From assembly GCA_030035585.1 (NCBI GenBank), contig CM057482.1, forward strand, positions 8,543,001-8,607,000: a stretch of 64,000 nucleotides of DNA, written 5' to 3'. The position numbers and the translations under genes were made by a program. Each line of letters opens with the position of its first letter. The stretch's first letter is position 1. Source of the stretch: Dugong dugon (lineage: Eukaryota > Chordata > Mammalia > Sirenia > Dugongidae). This document shows, in pieces, positions 42,896 through 54,287 of the stretch. The notes beneath the pieces are model-generated. The model was not told where the DNA came from. It ran no database searches and was given only the letters and a program-made list of their open reading frames with translations.

Positions 42896-43345
42896 TGTCT
42901 TAGTTATCTAGCGCTGCTGTAACAGAAATACCACAAGTGGATGGCTTTAACAAACAGAAATTTATCTTCTCACAGTTCTGGAGGCTAGAAGTCGGAATTC
43001 AGGGTGCCAGTTCTAGAGGAAGGCTTTCTCTCTCTGTCGGCTCTGGGGGAAAGGTCCTTATCTCTTTAGCTTCTTCCAGGTTCCTCGGAGATCTCCATGT
43101 GGCTTGGTATCTATCTTCCCCCATCTCTGCTTGCTTAATCTCCTTTTATATCTTGTAAGAGATTGACACACCCTACACTAATCCTGTGTCATTAACATAA
43201 CAAAGATTACCCATTCTCAATGGGATTTTAACCACAGGCATAGACATTGCCATTGTGGAGTTGATTCAGATTCATAGCCACCACAGGCAGAGAGGTTAGG
43301 ATTTACAACACATACTTGGGCGGGGACACAATTCAATCCATAACA
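42896..43345 (-). mobile_element. MaLR-like solo LTR
   Basis: 'tgtcttagttatctagcgct', 'cagaaatttatcttctcaca', 'ggacacaattcaatccataa'. A short AfroSINE-like tail piece ('tggagttgattcagattcat') lies inside at about 43250-43285. No clean target duplication. Confidence 0.83.
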
Positions 43346-43564
43346 ATATCTTGTCAATATGTCAATAACTCCATAATGCAAACATGTTGAGTCTGATATC
43401 CAGTCAACTGAAATTATTCCCGGTCTCATTATCCAACTGCCTTGAGCACCTAACTGAAGGAAGTAAGAGATAATTAATGAACTCGGCCCACATCATACAG
43501 GAAGCCAGTGCAGTGCCTGAAACATAAGAGGTGCTCCCTAATAATTGAAAAAATACTAATAGAA

Positions 43565-43795
43565 CAAGAGCTAATGTTTATTGAACATTTACTATGTACT
43601 AGGCTCCACCTGTATCATCTCACTGACTCTCACACCAAGCCCGTGATGTGTGTCCTTTCTTTATCCTTGCTTTACAAATGAGACTTTAGCGCAGAGAAGT
43701 TAAGCGATTTGCCCAGTTTCACACAGCTATTTAGAGGCAGAGCAAGGCTTTAAACCCAAGTTGCCTGACTTCTTAACCAGTATGTCAAGGGTTTT
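43565..43795 (-). repeat. MIR SINE
   Basis: 'atgtttattgaacatttact', 'tttacaaatgagactttagc', 'gcccagtttcacacagctat' and 'cttcttaaccagtatgtc' cover almost the whole element. Confidence 0.87.
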
Positions 43796-43874
43796 CTGAG
43801 TCAGGTGACCCCTGGAACAAAGCCTGACATGGGCAAAATGATTCCTGGGAAAAGCAAGGATGGAGAGGAAAAGC

Positions 43875-44130
43875 ACTTTAATTGAACACTGCTACGGGAC
43901 CAGGCACTATGCTAAATGTTTTCCCTGAAATGTCTCCTTTAATCCTAACAAGCCCCTGCCACCGAGGACGCAGGTATTATCATCCCACACCCCACTACGT
44001 TTTTATTTATCAAAGGAGGAAATGGATACTTAGCAGGTTTAGTAACTTCCCAAGAGCACAGAGACAGTATGTGATGAGTCAAGATTTGGGTCCACGTCTG
44101 TCTGCGTCCAGAACTGCAGCTGGATCTCAC
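43875..44130 (-). repeat. MIR SINE
   Basis: 'accaggcactatgctaaatg', 'ctcctttaatcctaacaagc', 'aacttcccaagagcacagag'; second MIR in the same orientation within 300 bases. Confidence 0.8.
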
Positions 44131-44135
44131 ACTAG

Positions 44136-44190
44136 AGAAACCAAAGCCGTCACCGTCCAGTCTTTTCCGACTCACAGAGACCCCATAGAA
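44136..44190 (-). repeat. AfroSINE 3' fragment
   Basis: Only 'aaaccaaagccgtcaccgtc' and 'cgactcacagagacccc' are left. Confidence 0.65.
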
Positions 44191-44500
44191 AAACAACAGC
44201 CAGGAGAAGCTACAAAGGCCGAGGCCCCAGGGGTTGCACCTGTCCGCTGAATCTCAGAATTATTCCAGAACTCATCCTCTTCCTGGAAGGAGGAGAGCCG
44301 GGTGCGAGCGTGCCCAGTTCAGCCCTCTTTCCTTGCAGTACCCAAGGCTGGCGTTCCCCCAATGGGCTACCATCGTTTGTGTTCCGTGATCCTACCCTTG
44401 ACTGCAGAATCTCTGAGCCCACCAGAAAGGAAGTGAGACTCAATTTAGGCACCCCCCAAGTCTCCCTGGAGACACATTTTCAAGCTACCAGGCTGGGGAC

Positions 44501-44649
44501 AAAAACCAAAAACCAAACCATTGCCATCGAGTCGATTTCAACCTGCCCCATAGGGTTTCCAAGGAGCTGCTGGTGGATTTGAACTGCCAACGTTTTGGTT
44601 AGCAGCCATAGCTCGCCGTAACTCTCAACCACTGTGCCACCAGGGCTCT
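44501..44649 (-). repeat. AfroSINE, short form, with an extra internal deletion
   Basis: It jumps from 'gagtcgatttcaa' to 'cctgccccatagggtttcc', lacking about 33 bases including 'gaccctataggacagag'. Flanks 'gctggggac' and 'gctgggaac' are the likely target duplication. Confidence 0.9.
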
Positions 44650-44749
44650 GCTGGGAACATGGGAGTGGATTTAATATCAAGAAGGGAACTTTAGTCAGAG
44701 CCGGAACGTTAATGTTAACACATGTCTGTACTGGGCTTTTTTTCTTTTT

Positions 44750-44971
44750 TCCTGAACAGTATATTATTGTGTTTTCAGTGAAAAGTTTACACAGCAAATT
44801 AGGGTCCCGTTTGACAATGTCTATACATATCGTTTGGTGACATTAGTTACGTTTTTCACCATGAGTCACCGTTCCCTTTAATTTCATTCTGGTTGTTCCG
44901 TTTCCAGTGCTCTAGTTACCCTGCCCCCTTATCTTCTTATCTTTGCTTTAGAATAATTGTCCTTTTGGTCT
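44750..44971 (-). mobile_element. L1-type LINE 3' end, older subfamily
   Basis: 'attgtgttttcagtgaaaag' and 'tttacacagcaaattaggg' align with the copies at 11251 and 11942 but with many changes; truncated or hidden beyond the SINE at 44972. Confidence 0.65.
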
Positions 44972-45180
44972 GCACTGGTGGGGCAGTTGGTTAAGCACTC
45001 GGCTGCTAAGTGAAAGGTCGGCAGTTCAAACCCACCAGCCGCCCTACAGGAGAAAGATGCGGCAGTCTGCTTCTGTACCGATTTACCACCTTGGGCAGTT
45101 CTGCTCAGTCCTATAGGGTTGCTATGAGTCAGAATTGACTCGACAGCAATGGGTTTGTTTTTTTTGGTTTGGGCTTTAAC
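44972..45180 (+). repeat. AfroSINE
   Basis: 'ggttaagcactcggctgcta' head, 'ggcagttcaaacccaccag' B-box region, T-rich tail. The first 10 bases of the head are altered. Confidence 0.9.
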
Positions 45181-47564
45181 AAGTGGTTAGTAGGTAGTGT
45201 GCACATACTATCTTTAGGATGCGGTTTGTCTTTGCTTTCGTCCAAAGGGCAATCCTAAGTTAACATTCCTACAGAACGATCCCAGGAGGAACAAGGTTGT
45301 ATTTACATTTATTTGCACTGACAGATGAATAGCCATATAGTAGCTCACTGCATCCTGGTTATTTTACCCCCTGTTGACCCTTCTTACGTTCCATCTTTTG
45401 GGCCTGGGGAGGATGGTCTGGCCAAGTAGGTCTTTGAATTTGGATTATGATGAACCCGAAAGTCATCTCTTCTTTCTCTTAGTGAATTCCAGGCCAGATC
45501 GAGATCAGCTTTATCCATCTTTACCAATTTCCTACAACACGATTTCTTTATTTGGTTCTCACCTCCTAAGAGGGGTCCCGAGAATTTGGACCAGAATTCA
45601 GGTCTGACCTGGTGTAAACAGGATGGGTTTCATCTTGACTTTTGACCCGGGCATTTGTGGCCACGTTGGTATGGGACCCTGTCCCCAGAACAGGACCGTG
45701 CAGCCTGGGGGAATGAGGGTGGGACTCTAGGTGGCTGATTCCTTGTGCCCTCACTGCCTTTCCCTCTTCTCTTAGTAACTGTTTCTTTTTAAAAAGAACT
45801 CTCTTTTCTGTACTAATTTGGGAATTTGGAAAATAGATGTCAAAAGCCTTCACATTTTCTATCCCTTGACCCAGCAACTCCATCAATAGAATTTATGCAA
45901 AAGAAATAACCAGAAATCTGTCTGAAGATTAACTGTACAAAGATGTGCATCTCTATGTGGTTCAGAAACCAGATAAATGTCCACCCACAAAGGACTGGGA
46001 CATGACATAGCGGGACACTAAGCAGCCATGAAAAACGATGATGCAAGTCTGTGTTTAGCGGCATGGAGAGGTATTCACAGTATGGTGTTACGGGTCAAAA
46101 AGTTCGTCACACCAGGGTCTCCTGGAGGGCAGCAGAGGCCAGGCCAGCTCTGCATGTTAAAGCTTCTGGGTATATTTAAAAAATCAAGAAATGCCCAAAT
46201 ATGTGTACAAAAGTATGGCATATTTTGAATGTTTATATGGAAAAGTTACCATTTTTAACTTCACACACACACACAACAATTACCGAACCTCATTTGGAGA
46301 TAATATTAGTCATCCAACCTGGAGAACCTTCAGCAATGAGTGACCCTGCTGGTTCCCTCAGTGCCAGACTTGGGTGTGAGTCTACGTCTGGAAACAGTAA
46401 ATACCTTATATGTAAATACGCATTTTAAAAAAGTCAAGAAAATACCTACCAAATGCCCAACCCTACCCGCTCACTGCATGAGAAGGATTACATAGGGATT
46501 TAAAAAACTCTTTGCTTATTGCTATTTGCTCATTTTTCTACGATGGATGTGGGTCATTTTTGTTGCAAAGAGTAAGGAGAGAAAGAAAGGGAGGAGAGAA
46601 TAAGGGAGAACCAGGGAAAGAAACTCGATACTTCACACTAGCTCTCCGCGGTTGGGGCAGAGGGAGGAGAACAGCAGGCGGAGCAGAAGTTGGGAGCATC
46701 CAGGCAATTTGAGATGGGAGGGCCCAGACTCAGCCGTCTAAAGGTCACGGTGCACCGGTGCACCAGGCTCCCACCCCCTTCTCACAGGACGCTGTGGCAA
46801 GCAGAGGCACAGCAAGTCAGCTTGTGTAGAAATAGGTGCTGCACCCGCTGTGGTTGCTGGGGAGTGGGGACCCTGGGGCAACGTGGAGCAGATGCATTCT
46901 GATGCCTCGGGACCACTCTCATTTGGCAGGTCCACCCAGGGCAGGGTTGGTGGTTCTCCAGCGCTGCATCTTTGGGGTTAACAATAACCCTCGGCTGGTT
47001 TTGGTGGCTCCCTCTCCACGCTGGTGGCAGAGATGGGGGCGGTGCTTCCAAGCTTGGGGACGTTTCAGCCTGGTCCGCTTTTCACCCACCGTATTCCCAG
47101 CCCAGCTAGTCTCCCTCCATCATGTTCCCTTGATAAAAAATGAAACCAAGGAAAGGATTTACAGTGTCTACCAGGTAGGAAATCTACACAATCACACGGG
47201 AACAGCAATGTGGATGCTGCTAAAATAGCAATGTAGGGACCCTAAGGGAAGTGACAGGCCCTTTATCGGCTATTAAGCACCATGCAGACGAAGTTTTGTG
47301 CAGCATGGGGTAGACCTTGAAGGGTGGTGCCAGACTCCCCTTGGCCCCAAATGTCTCTACAAGTTAAAAATTCCACCATGAGGTTTATTTCCTTCAGACT
47401 GAAAAAGGTGTGCCCCCAGAAGACCCCAGTGAAAATGTCTGGAAGGGTCGATGCTGGTAATTAGGACTTTCTTAGGTTGGTGAAAATACTCAACAGTTGA
47501 AAAAGCTCTTAGACAAACACAGTGCCTCGCTTCCATTTGCTTCCTTATTCCTGGGGCGAAGGAT
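45181..47564. other. Long unique stretch
   Basis: No repeat is clear except a short CA run at 46263-46275. Frames of 70-130 residues occur on both strands (for example 46836-47228 plus), overlapping one another, without domains or splice support. Confidence 0.5.
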
Positions 47565-47885
47565 CCACAGGTGGGCGTTATCATTATCATCCTTTACAGA
47601 GGAGCAAAGGAGGCCATGGGCAGTGCCAACGTTAAGTGTTTGACTACTAGCTGAAAGGTTGGCGGTTTGAAGCCATCCGGAGGTGCCTAGGAAGACAGGT
47701 CTGGTGATCAGCTTCCAAAAGGTGGAGGCCTTGGAAACTCCGCGGAGTGGTTCTATTCTGCACACGTGGGTCACCACGAGTAGGAATCGGCTCAATGGCA
47801 ACCAACAACGACACAGATGAGAAAGCAGCCTCAGAGAGATGAAGTCCCAGAGGTGTGGCCGTGATTAGAATCCATTGCTCCTCCC
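47565..47885 (-). repeat. MIR SINE split by an AfroSINE
   Basis: 'gtgggcgttatcattatcat' and 'cctttacagaggagcaaag' are followed, after the SINE at 47608-47807, by 'agcagcctcagagagatgaa'. Confidence 0.7.
47608..47807 (+). repeat. AfroSINE, 'gtccctgggtgg' subtype, inside a MIR
   Basis: 'acgttaagtgtttgactact', 'gaggtgcctaggaagacagg', tail 'caaccaacaacg'. Flanks 'acagaggagcaaag' and 'acagatgagaaagc' suggest a diverged duplication. Confidence 0.9.
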
Positions 47886-48008
47886 ATCATTGCCAATTGA
47901 TCAGATGAGCTGTTATCTGACACTGAGGAGGAGAGGGGTGGAACAGGGCATGGATGACTGTTGGGAGGGAACCCCCTCGGGAGATCTGTAGGAGGGTGGC
48001 TGGGGGTG

Positions 48009-48216
48009 AACCCTAAACCACACTCACTGCCGTCAAGTCAGTTCTGACTCGGACCCTACAGGTCAGAGTAGAACTGCCCCATGGGGTTTCCAAGGCTGTA
48101 AGCTTTACGGAAGCAGACTGCCACATCTTTCTGCCACAGAGCAGCTGGTAGGTTCCAACTGCCAACCTTTGGGTTAGCAGCCTAGCAGCCAAGCGCTTAA
48201 CTACCGTGCCACCAGG
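48009..48216 (-). repeat. AfroSINE with 10-base target duplication
   Basis: Flanks 'gctgggggtg' (47999-48008 and 48217-48226) are identical. It is full length, with the usual 'ctcatagcg' shortened to 'ctcgg'. Confidence 0.94.
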
Positions 48217-48227
48217 GCTGGGGGTGT

Positions 48228-48396
48228 TAAAAAAAAAAACAAACCCCATTGCTGTCGAGTCGATTCCAACTCATAGTGACCCTATAGGACAGAGTAGAAC
48301 CGCCCCACAGAGTTTCCCAGGAGTGGCTGGTGGATCCGAGCTGCCGATGACTTTTGTTTAGCAGCTAAGCTCTTAGTCACCGCGCCACTAGGGCTC
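48228..48396 (-). repeat. AfroSINE, short form, directly behind another
   Basis: Its A-rich tail begins one base after the duplicated flank of the previous SINE. 'gctgtcgagtcgattccaac', 'caggagtggctggtggatcc'. Confidence 0.93.
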
Positions 48397-50059
48397 CTGG
48401 GCTGGAGGGTAGAGGGGTTTAAAGACCAAAGACATCTCACTCTTTCACAGTTTTACCCAGGGTCATCCTATGTCACAGTCGATAAGGGAAAGAGGTGCTG
48501 GAGCTATGGTTCCTACACCGGAGATGTTCAAAAAAGATCCACCTGGTGTCCCATCTGCAGTGGGTTTATGGTGTTGCCTGGAGCACTGTGTTGAGAAACA
48601 TGGCATGATTGATTATTGATGTCTGCCCTTGGTGCCAGATTAGGACATGATGAGACATGCATTTCAAGTGTTTGCCATCCCTGCCTAGTACCCACCTGGA
48701 ACCCCACAGTGGGGTAATGATGGGAGTGGCCCGGGGGTAGGAGGCAGAGGGAAGTAGAGACCACAAAGCCACACATGTCTTGCCTTGATAGCAAGATGCT
48801 GTGCAGATGCCTCCAGCAGATGACGCAGAACCTAATTTAGACAACTTTCCCACCTTCAGAGTGAAGTCACGACGCTCATCCATGGCCTACTTGGAGGCCT
48901 ATGAGTTGACCGTGGGAAATGCTGCAGAAGAGAGGTTTCACATAGATCCAGGAAAGCCTCTGGCCTTAGCAGCTGCTCTCCTCTTTGGTCACTGGTGCTT
49001 TCCAGAGAGTCAGCGTGAAGGAATGGGATATACAGGACGAACGGAGGATGCTCCAAAGGTTTAAGCATAAGAGCCCTTGGGGGCTAGCAGGAGGATTCCA
49101 TGTGCTTTTGGGAAGTGGCCCCCATGTCCCTCCAGAGTTTCTGACAAGCTGGACAAGGAGGAAGAATTACTCTTAGGTGGAGGGGATGGCTCCCACAGCC
49201 CCAGAACTTGGAATCCTTGTAGGAAAGCTGAGTGGCAGTGAGTGTGGTTTAGCATCCTGCCCCCAATACACACAAATTAATACATCTTCCTGTTGTCTAA
49301 CTGTGCAACCCTGGCCCACCCCGATTCCCTGCTGTCCTTCGCCAGCAGGCCTCCTGCTACTCAGTAAGACTTCTTTGCCTTTCTTGCTCTCCTAACACAC
49401 CTGAAACAGGCTTATGCCACACTTTGCGGTTTTCAAGCCCCACACGCCCTCCCTCACCCCTGGACAGGTGCTCTGAACTCCTTTGTAACTGTAAAGCAAA
49501 GCCATCCGGTCAGAATCCTTCATCTGTCCTCTTTGCCTCTAAACATGTCTCTATACTCATCGTCTCCATCCTTCCACCCCATCTGCCATCGCTTCTGCCT
49601 GCTGTTCCCGCCTTCCCCAGGATCCTCGGTCTCTCTCTCTCCAGGGATTCTGTCCTGTTTTGGAGAACTCCCCTGACCCACCGAGCCGTTCCCTCGCACC
49701 TGGGTTGTTTGGGAGCCACCCTCCTACACCTCCCTTCTCTTCAGTGACAAACATGCCATTGTTTCTGGCCTTGATTTGTTGATGACTGATTGCTACAAAA
49801 GCTGTTTCCACCTTCCAGCCCCATCCGCCCTTACTCTGCTTTGGAGCCACAGTACAAAGTGTTCCCTGTCACCCAAGCCCTCGGCTCTGGCGGGTCCTGC
49901 AGTCTCTTCCCTCCAGCCCACAGATTGCTCACCTGCCTTTCGCCATGGTTCTCATGCCCTTCGTGACCTCAGAGGCCCAGGTGTTCCCTGAATTCCGAGT
50001 TACGACTCACCTCAGAATCCACAGTGCTGTGAGCCCCTGGAACCCCAGCTCTGTCACTC
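48397..50059. other. Long unique stretch
   Basis: No repeat recognised. C/T-rich tract at 49430-49740. Frames at 48801-49064 and 49424-49747 have no known domain. Confidence 0.5.
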
Positions 50060-50211
50060 CAAATTGGAGACCCCAGGCTGTCACAGAGCCCCTGTTTACT
50101 GAGTCGAATGGTAATAAGAATGACACCTACCTCACAGGGTTATTATGAACACAAAATGAAGATGATGAATGTAAAGTGCTCAGCACAGTGCTGGACACAT
50201 ACTGAGTGCTC
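50060..50211 (+). repeat. MIR SINE, 3' half
   Basis: 'acctacctcacagggttatt', 'aatgtaaagtgctcagcaca', 'gctggacacatactgagtgc'. Confidence 0.82.
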
Positions 50212-50655
50212 AGCTGATAGCTGCTGTGGAGTCAGTTCCAACTCACGGTAGCCTTAGGTACAACGGAACAGAATGTTATTCAGTCCTGCGTCATCTTCCT
50301 GATCACTGGCATGCTCAAGTCCATCACTGCGGATCTTGTGTCAGTCCATCTCACCGAGGTCTCCCTCACCAGCCCCCGCTTCACCGAACACAGTGCCCTC
50401 CTCCAGTGATCGGTCCCTCCTGATGCGTGTCCAAAGCAAGTGAGTCACATGATGTTCTGTTGTGATCCATAAGGTTTTCAGTGGCTAATTTTCAGAAGTA
50501 GACTACCAGGCCTTTCTTCCTAGTCTTAGAGTGGAAGCGCCACTGAAACGCGTCCACCATGGGTGGCCCTGCTGGTATTTGAAATACCACTGGCATAGCT
50601 TCCAGCATCACAGCAACACTCAAGCCACCACAGTACCATAAACAGAGATGGGTAG
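50212..50655 (-). mobile_element. RTE LINE with 5' and 3' ends fused, coding region lost
   Basis: 50212-50450 matches the RTE 3' end (as 7041-7290: 'ctcaccgaggtctccctcac', 'gtgtccaaagcaagtgag'). 50463-50650 matches the RTE 5' end ('ggttttcagtggctaatttt', 'ccaggcctttcttcctagtc', as 63905-64000). The ORF between is absent. It has no tRNA-like head. It adjoins a MIR. Confidence 0.78.
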
Positions 50656-50789
50656 TGCCTATAGAAAATAATAATTATTAATTACCCTAAAGACCTAATG
50701 CACTCTCCCATACCTCAGTTTATGGGCAGCTCGGTACCTCATTAGATCCATTGCTGGACATTGCTCTGGTTTTTAACACATTTTCTCTT

Positions 50790-51025
50790 ATTTATTGAAC
50801 AGACACTGACATAGCACCTAGCATGCAGAAGGCACTCTCTTAAATGCTTAAAATATTTTAATTGATTTAATCCTCATGACAACACTATGAGATATCCCTG
50901 TTTTACAGAAGAGAAAAGTAAGGCACAGAGAGATTAAGTAAATTGCCTCAGGTAACAGAGTTGATCAGTGGCAGAGTCAGTATTTGAACCCCTGCAGTCT
51001 TATTCCAGAATTCCGGCTTTTAATA
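50790..51025 (-). repeat. MIR SINE
   Basis: 'gatttaatcctcatgacaac', 'tgttttacagaagagaaaag', 'aaattgcctcaggtaacaga', 'gtcagtatttgaacccctgc'. Confidence 0.87.
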
Positions 51026-51049
51026 CCAGGGGTCCTTTCCTAGTTCGAA

Positions 51050-51210
51050 CCCCTACTGAGAATTTGCATTTCCAGCAAGTTCCCCGCTGAGAATTTGCAT
51101 TTCCACCCCAGATATACTGAATCACAATCTACATTTTAACAAGATCCCCCCCAGATGATTCTTATGTAGAACTTCCTGGGAACTTGTTAGAAATGCAAAC
51201 CAGAATGAAC
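51050..51210. mobile_element. MER5A/MER20-type hAT element
   Basis: 'gagaatttgcatttcca' occurs twice (51058, 51093), then 'atatactgaatcacaatcta' and 'gggaacttgttagaaatgca', typical of these elements. The doubled start may be a local duplication. Confidence 0.7.
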
Positions 51211-51349
51211 CGGTTCAAAGCGCTGTTTAACACTGTGCACAGCTGCCTGTTAGGCTGGGCTTAATTTAAGAAATAAATTAGTTCCTGCTCATGGGAGTGC
51301 TCTGAAGTAACAGTCCCCACACTGATTTCATTTTGTTTATCTTTGTTTC

Positions 51350-51480
51350 TTCGTTTATTCATTAAAAAAAGAATATATACTCACGGAACGCCTAGTATGT
51401 GACAGGCAATACTGTGTGCTGAGCCCCCATAGCGAACGAAGCAGATACGAGCTCTGCTCGCACGACACTACCAGTATCTT
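51350..51480 (-). repeat. L2-type LINE 3' end, reversed
   Basis: 'acgcctagtatgtgacaggc', 'aatactgtgtgctgagccc', 'gcgaacgaagcagatacgag' follow the complement of the L2 3' end. Confidence 0.6.
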
Positions 51481-51626
51481 ATAGCAGCCGATAGTGTCTG
51501 GTATACAGTAGGAGCTCAATAGAGCTCTGAGGAATAGAGTCACTTCTGTCCTTTGCAGAAATCCCCCAGTCCTTGGTGGCCCCAACTCTTTCTCCCCCGA
51601 AGGGGTGGCAGTAGCAACACGCAGTT

Positions 51627-51640
51627 GCACTAGAGGGCAC
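51627..51640 (+). promoter_or_regulatory. CTCF-like motif
   Basis: The 14-mer GCACTAGAGGGCAC fits the CTCF core CCASYAGRKGGCRS at 13 of 14 positions. It lies in non-repeat DNA. Sequence match alone does not show occupancy. Confidence 0.4.
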
Positions 51641-52339
51641 TGTTCAGTAGCACTGCCCCGAGGTCTCAACTGTGTGGAACAGGAGATTTCAAGGGCAGTG
51701 TTGGGGTTGTTCAGGGAATCCTGGAGGGTTTTAGAGCTGGAAGGATTCACTCATATTTTGCAAGTAAGGTCATGTGGTTGCTTTCCTCCTAACGGGCACA
51801 GAACCAGGTCCCTTGACTCAGTTCAACCTACTGGTGGCCACAGCTAACTGCTGTGTCCCTTGGGGGCACTGAACCCCCCCTTTGGTTTCGACCAGCCAGC
51901 CCAGCGCTGGCCCCCTCCCTCCCTGCTGGCCCTGAGGCCACACCCCCTCTCCCGCCCTCACAGTCTCACAGCCAGGGCTGAGACAAAGGTCTGGTGAGGA
52001 AGAAGCAACTTGGCTGGGAGGGCTTGGGGCAAAGGGCAAGGTCAACTGGCATCAGCTGGCCTCGCTGAGCTAAACTATTGGGGATCCAAGGAAGTAGGAA
52101 GCATGACCCCGGCCTGAGGTTGCTTACTTGTTTATTACGGAGACAGCATATTCCTCAACATCAGTTTCAACCTGGGCCTGATCACCCTGGCACAGCCTGC
52201 AGGGCTCTCCAGGGGCCGACCTGGAACCTTCTGGACCTCATCTGCTCCCACTCTCTCCTTAGCCTTGCTGTCCCAGGAGCACACCTAGACCTTCCTGCCC
52301 GTTCCTCTGCCGGGAGCTCCTGCTGTCAGATCTTGGGGT
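51641..52339. other. No feature recognised
   Basis: Unique, partly C/T-rich; no exon supported. Confidence 0.45.
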
Positions 52340-52474
52340 ACCTGCTTCCTTCTCATCATCAAGTTCCTGCTCAGACTTCACCCGCTCCAAGAGGTCTTCT
52401 CTGAACACCCTGCCTAAAATACTGCCAGTCCCAGCCACCCTATCCCCTTGTCCTGCCTTATGTTTCTCAGTGTA
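52340..52474 (+). repeat. L2 LINE fragment
   Basis: 'aagttcctgctcagacttca', 'aagaggtcttctctgaacac', 'gtcctgccttatgtttctca' is the classic plus-strand L2 3' coding-end text. Confidence 0.78.
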
Positions 52475-52940
52475 AAGTATAATTTTCAAAAGTTAAAAAC
52501 ACAACTGTCATACAAATATAGAATAAACACATGTCAAAGATTTATTAACTCGTGAATGAAGGAACAAGATGTTAACAACAGTTCCAAGCGCATTTGAGAA
52601 ACTAGTATTTATGGACATTAAAAAAATATATTAAAGTAAGATTGTCTGGTTAGATACAGAGCCCTGGTGGCGCAGTGGTTAAGAGCTATGGCTGCCAACC
52701 AAAAGGTCAGCAGTTCAGAATCCACAAGCTGCTCCTTGGAAACCCTATGGGGCAGTTCTACTCTGTCCTATAGGGTTGCTATGAATCGGAATAGACTCAG
52801 TGGCAACGGATTTTTGGTTTAGGTTAGGTACGGAAGTGTAGTGTTCTAGAAGGTAATAAAAACCATAATCTTTGGGATAATCTTTTCTACTGGCTAGAAA
52901 TCTACAAGTTAACATGTAAATTCCTAGTATCTCAGCTCTA
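52475..52940 (+). repeat. Unidentified dispersed repeat, copy 2, split by an AfroSINE
   Basis: Its left part (52475-52657) and right part (52822-52940, 'aaccataatctttgggataa') correspond in order to 9118-9480. The family is unrecognised. Confidence 0.45.
52658..52821 (+). repeat. AfroSINE, short form, with target duplication
   Basis: Flanks 'ggttagatac' (52648-52657) and 'ggttaggtac' (52822-52831). The A box 'tggcgcagtgg' is intact; the B box has an extra base. Confidence 0.95.
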
Positions 52941-52972
52941 ATAAAACAGTAAATAGGTAAGTCAAACACGAG

Positions 52973-53185
52973 GTCCCTGGGTGCTACAAATGGTATGCCA
53001 TTGACTACGAACCTAAAGGTTGGCAGTTTGAACATACCCAACAGCACCATGGAATAAACGCCTGGCAATCTGCTTCTGTAAAGATTACAGCCAAGAAAAC
53101 CCTATGGAACGGTTTTACTTTGTAACACACGGGGTCTCCATGAGTCAGAACTGGCTTGACCACAGTGGGTTTGATTTGGGTGTTT
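52973..53185 (+). repeat. AfroSINE, 'gtccctgggtgg' subtype, with target duplication
   Basis: Flanks 'aagtcaaacacgag' (52959-52972) and 'aagtcaaacagagg' (from 53186) match over their first 10 bases. Head 'gtccctgggtgctacaaatg'. Confidence 0.94.
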
Positions 53186-53397
53186 AAGTCAAACAGAGGT
53201 ACATCTGCTAGAGAAGGAATTATTTTTTGGGTGATCCCGTTAAACAAGCCCCTCTGACTTTGAAAGGACAGACTGTCCTCTCTTGCCTTATTTCTAAGTT
53301 CTAGATAATTTTCTTCTCAACAATAGTAGGCATTGCTGTCTGAGATTATCTTGTGTATTTATTTGTTTATTGCTACTCCCAACCTAAGGAGCCCTGG

Positions 53398-53590
53398 TGG
53401 CACAATAGTTAAAGCACTGAGCTGCTAACCAAAAGGTCAGCAGTTGGAACCCACCAGCTACTCCACGGGAGAAGAAAAACTGGCTATCTGCTCCCATAAA
53501 GATTTCAGCCTAGGAAACCCCATGCGGCAGTTTGACTCTGTCCTAAAGGGTCGCTATGAGTCTGAATTGACTTGATGGCACCCAACAACA
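53398..53590 (+). repeat. AfroSINE, full length
   Basis: 'ggagccctggtggcacaata', 'gtcagcagttggaacccacc', 'gacttgatggcacccaacaa'. Confidence 0.93.
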
Positions 53591-53599
53591 GTCTCAACC

Positions 53600-53705
53600 A
53601 ATAGAATAAAAGCTCCACGAAGGCAAAAACCTTCTATCTCGATGAGCACTCTATCCCCAGATCCTATTTCAGCTCCTGGCTCAAAGCAGGTGTTGAATCA
53701 ATAAA
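53600..53705 (+). repeat. L2 LINE 3' tail
   Basis: 'aataaaagctccacgaaggc', 'ctatccccagatcctatttc', 'gttgaatcaataaatataag'. Confidence 0.72.
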
Positions 53706-53754
53706 TATAAGATATTCTATAATCAAAAGCTATATAATTATAATAGCAGCCTGT

Positions 53755-53921
53755 CGTTGAATGCGTGTTCTGTTCAAGGCAGTGCTCAAAGCACTTTATA
53801 GATAATAGATCAAGTTCTTCACCACAACCCCACTGTGCACAAGTATCCTCACTGTTCCCATTTTATAATTAAAGGTACAGAGCAAAAAGTAACTTGCCGA
53901 AAGCCACACAGCTAGTGAATG
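53755..53921 (-). repeat. MIR SINE
   Basis: 'gtgctcaaagcactttatag', 'gttcccattttataattaaa', 'gccgaaagccacacagctag'; ends at the adjoining SINE. Confidence 0.78.
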
Positions 53922-54095
53922 GTTGTTGTTGGTGGTGGTTGCCTTTGGGTCAATTCTGACCTGTGGTGACCCCATGTGCGCAGACTACAACTGCTCCATG
54001 GGGTTTTTAAGGCTGTGATCTTTTGGAAGCAAATTGCCAAGCCTGTCTTCCAAGGCGCCTCTGCGAGAGTTTGAACCACCAAACTTTCAGGCTAA
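53922..54095 (-). repeat. AfroSINE, 'gtccctgggtgg' subtype, head missing
   Basis: TTG tail, 'ggtgaccccatgtgcgcaga', 'gaaccaccaaactttcaggc'; the last 30 or so bases of the head are absent. Confidence 0.88.
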
Positions 54096-54287
54096 CAGTC
54101 AACCTCTGAGGTTAGGCAGACTGACTCAAGTCTGTGCTCCTAACCAGGGGTACCCTGTTACTCATACTGTACAGATTATCCATACTGTATGAACTTCCAA
54201 GAAGGCTCAAATTCCTGTCTGGGGAAGTCAAGGAAGGCTTCCTGGAGTAGTTGGAATGAAAGCCAGACACCTGTTTCACCCCAAATC

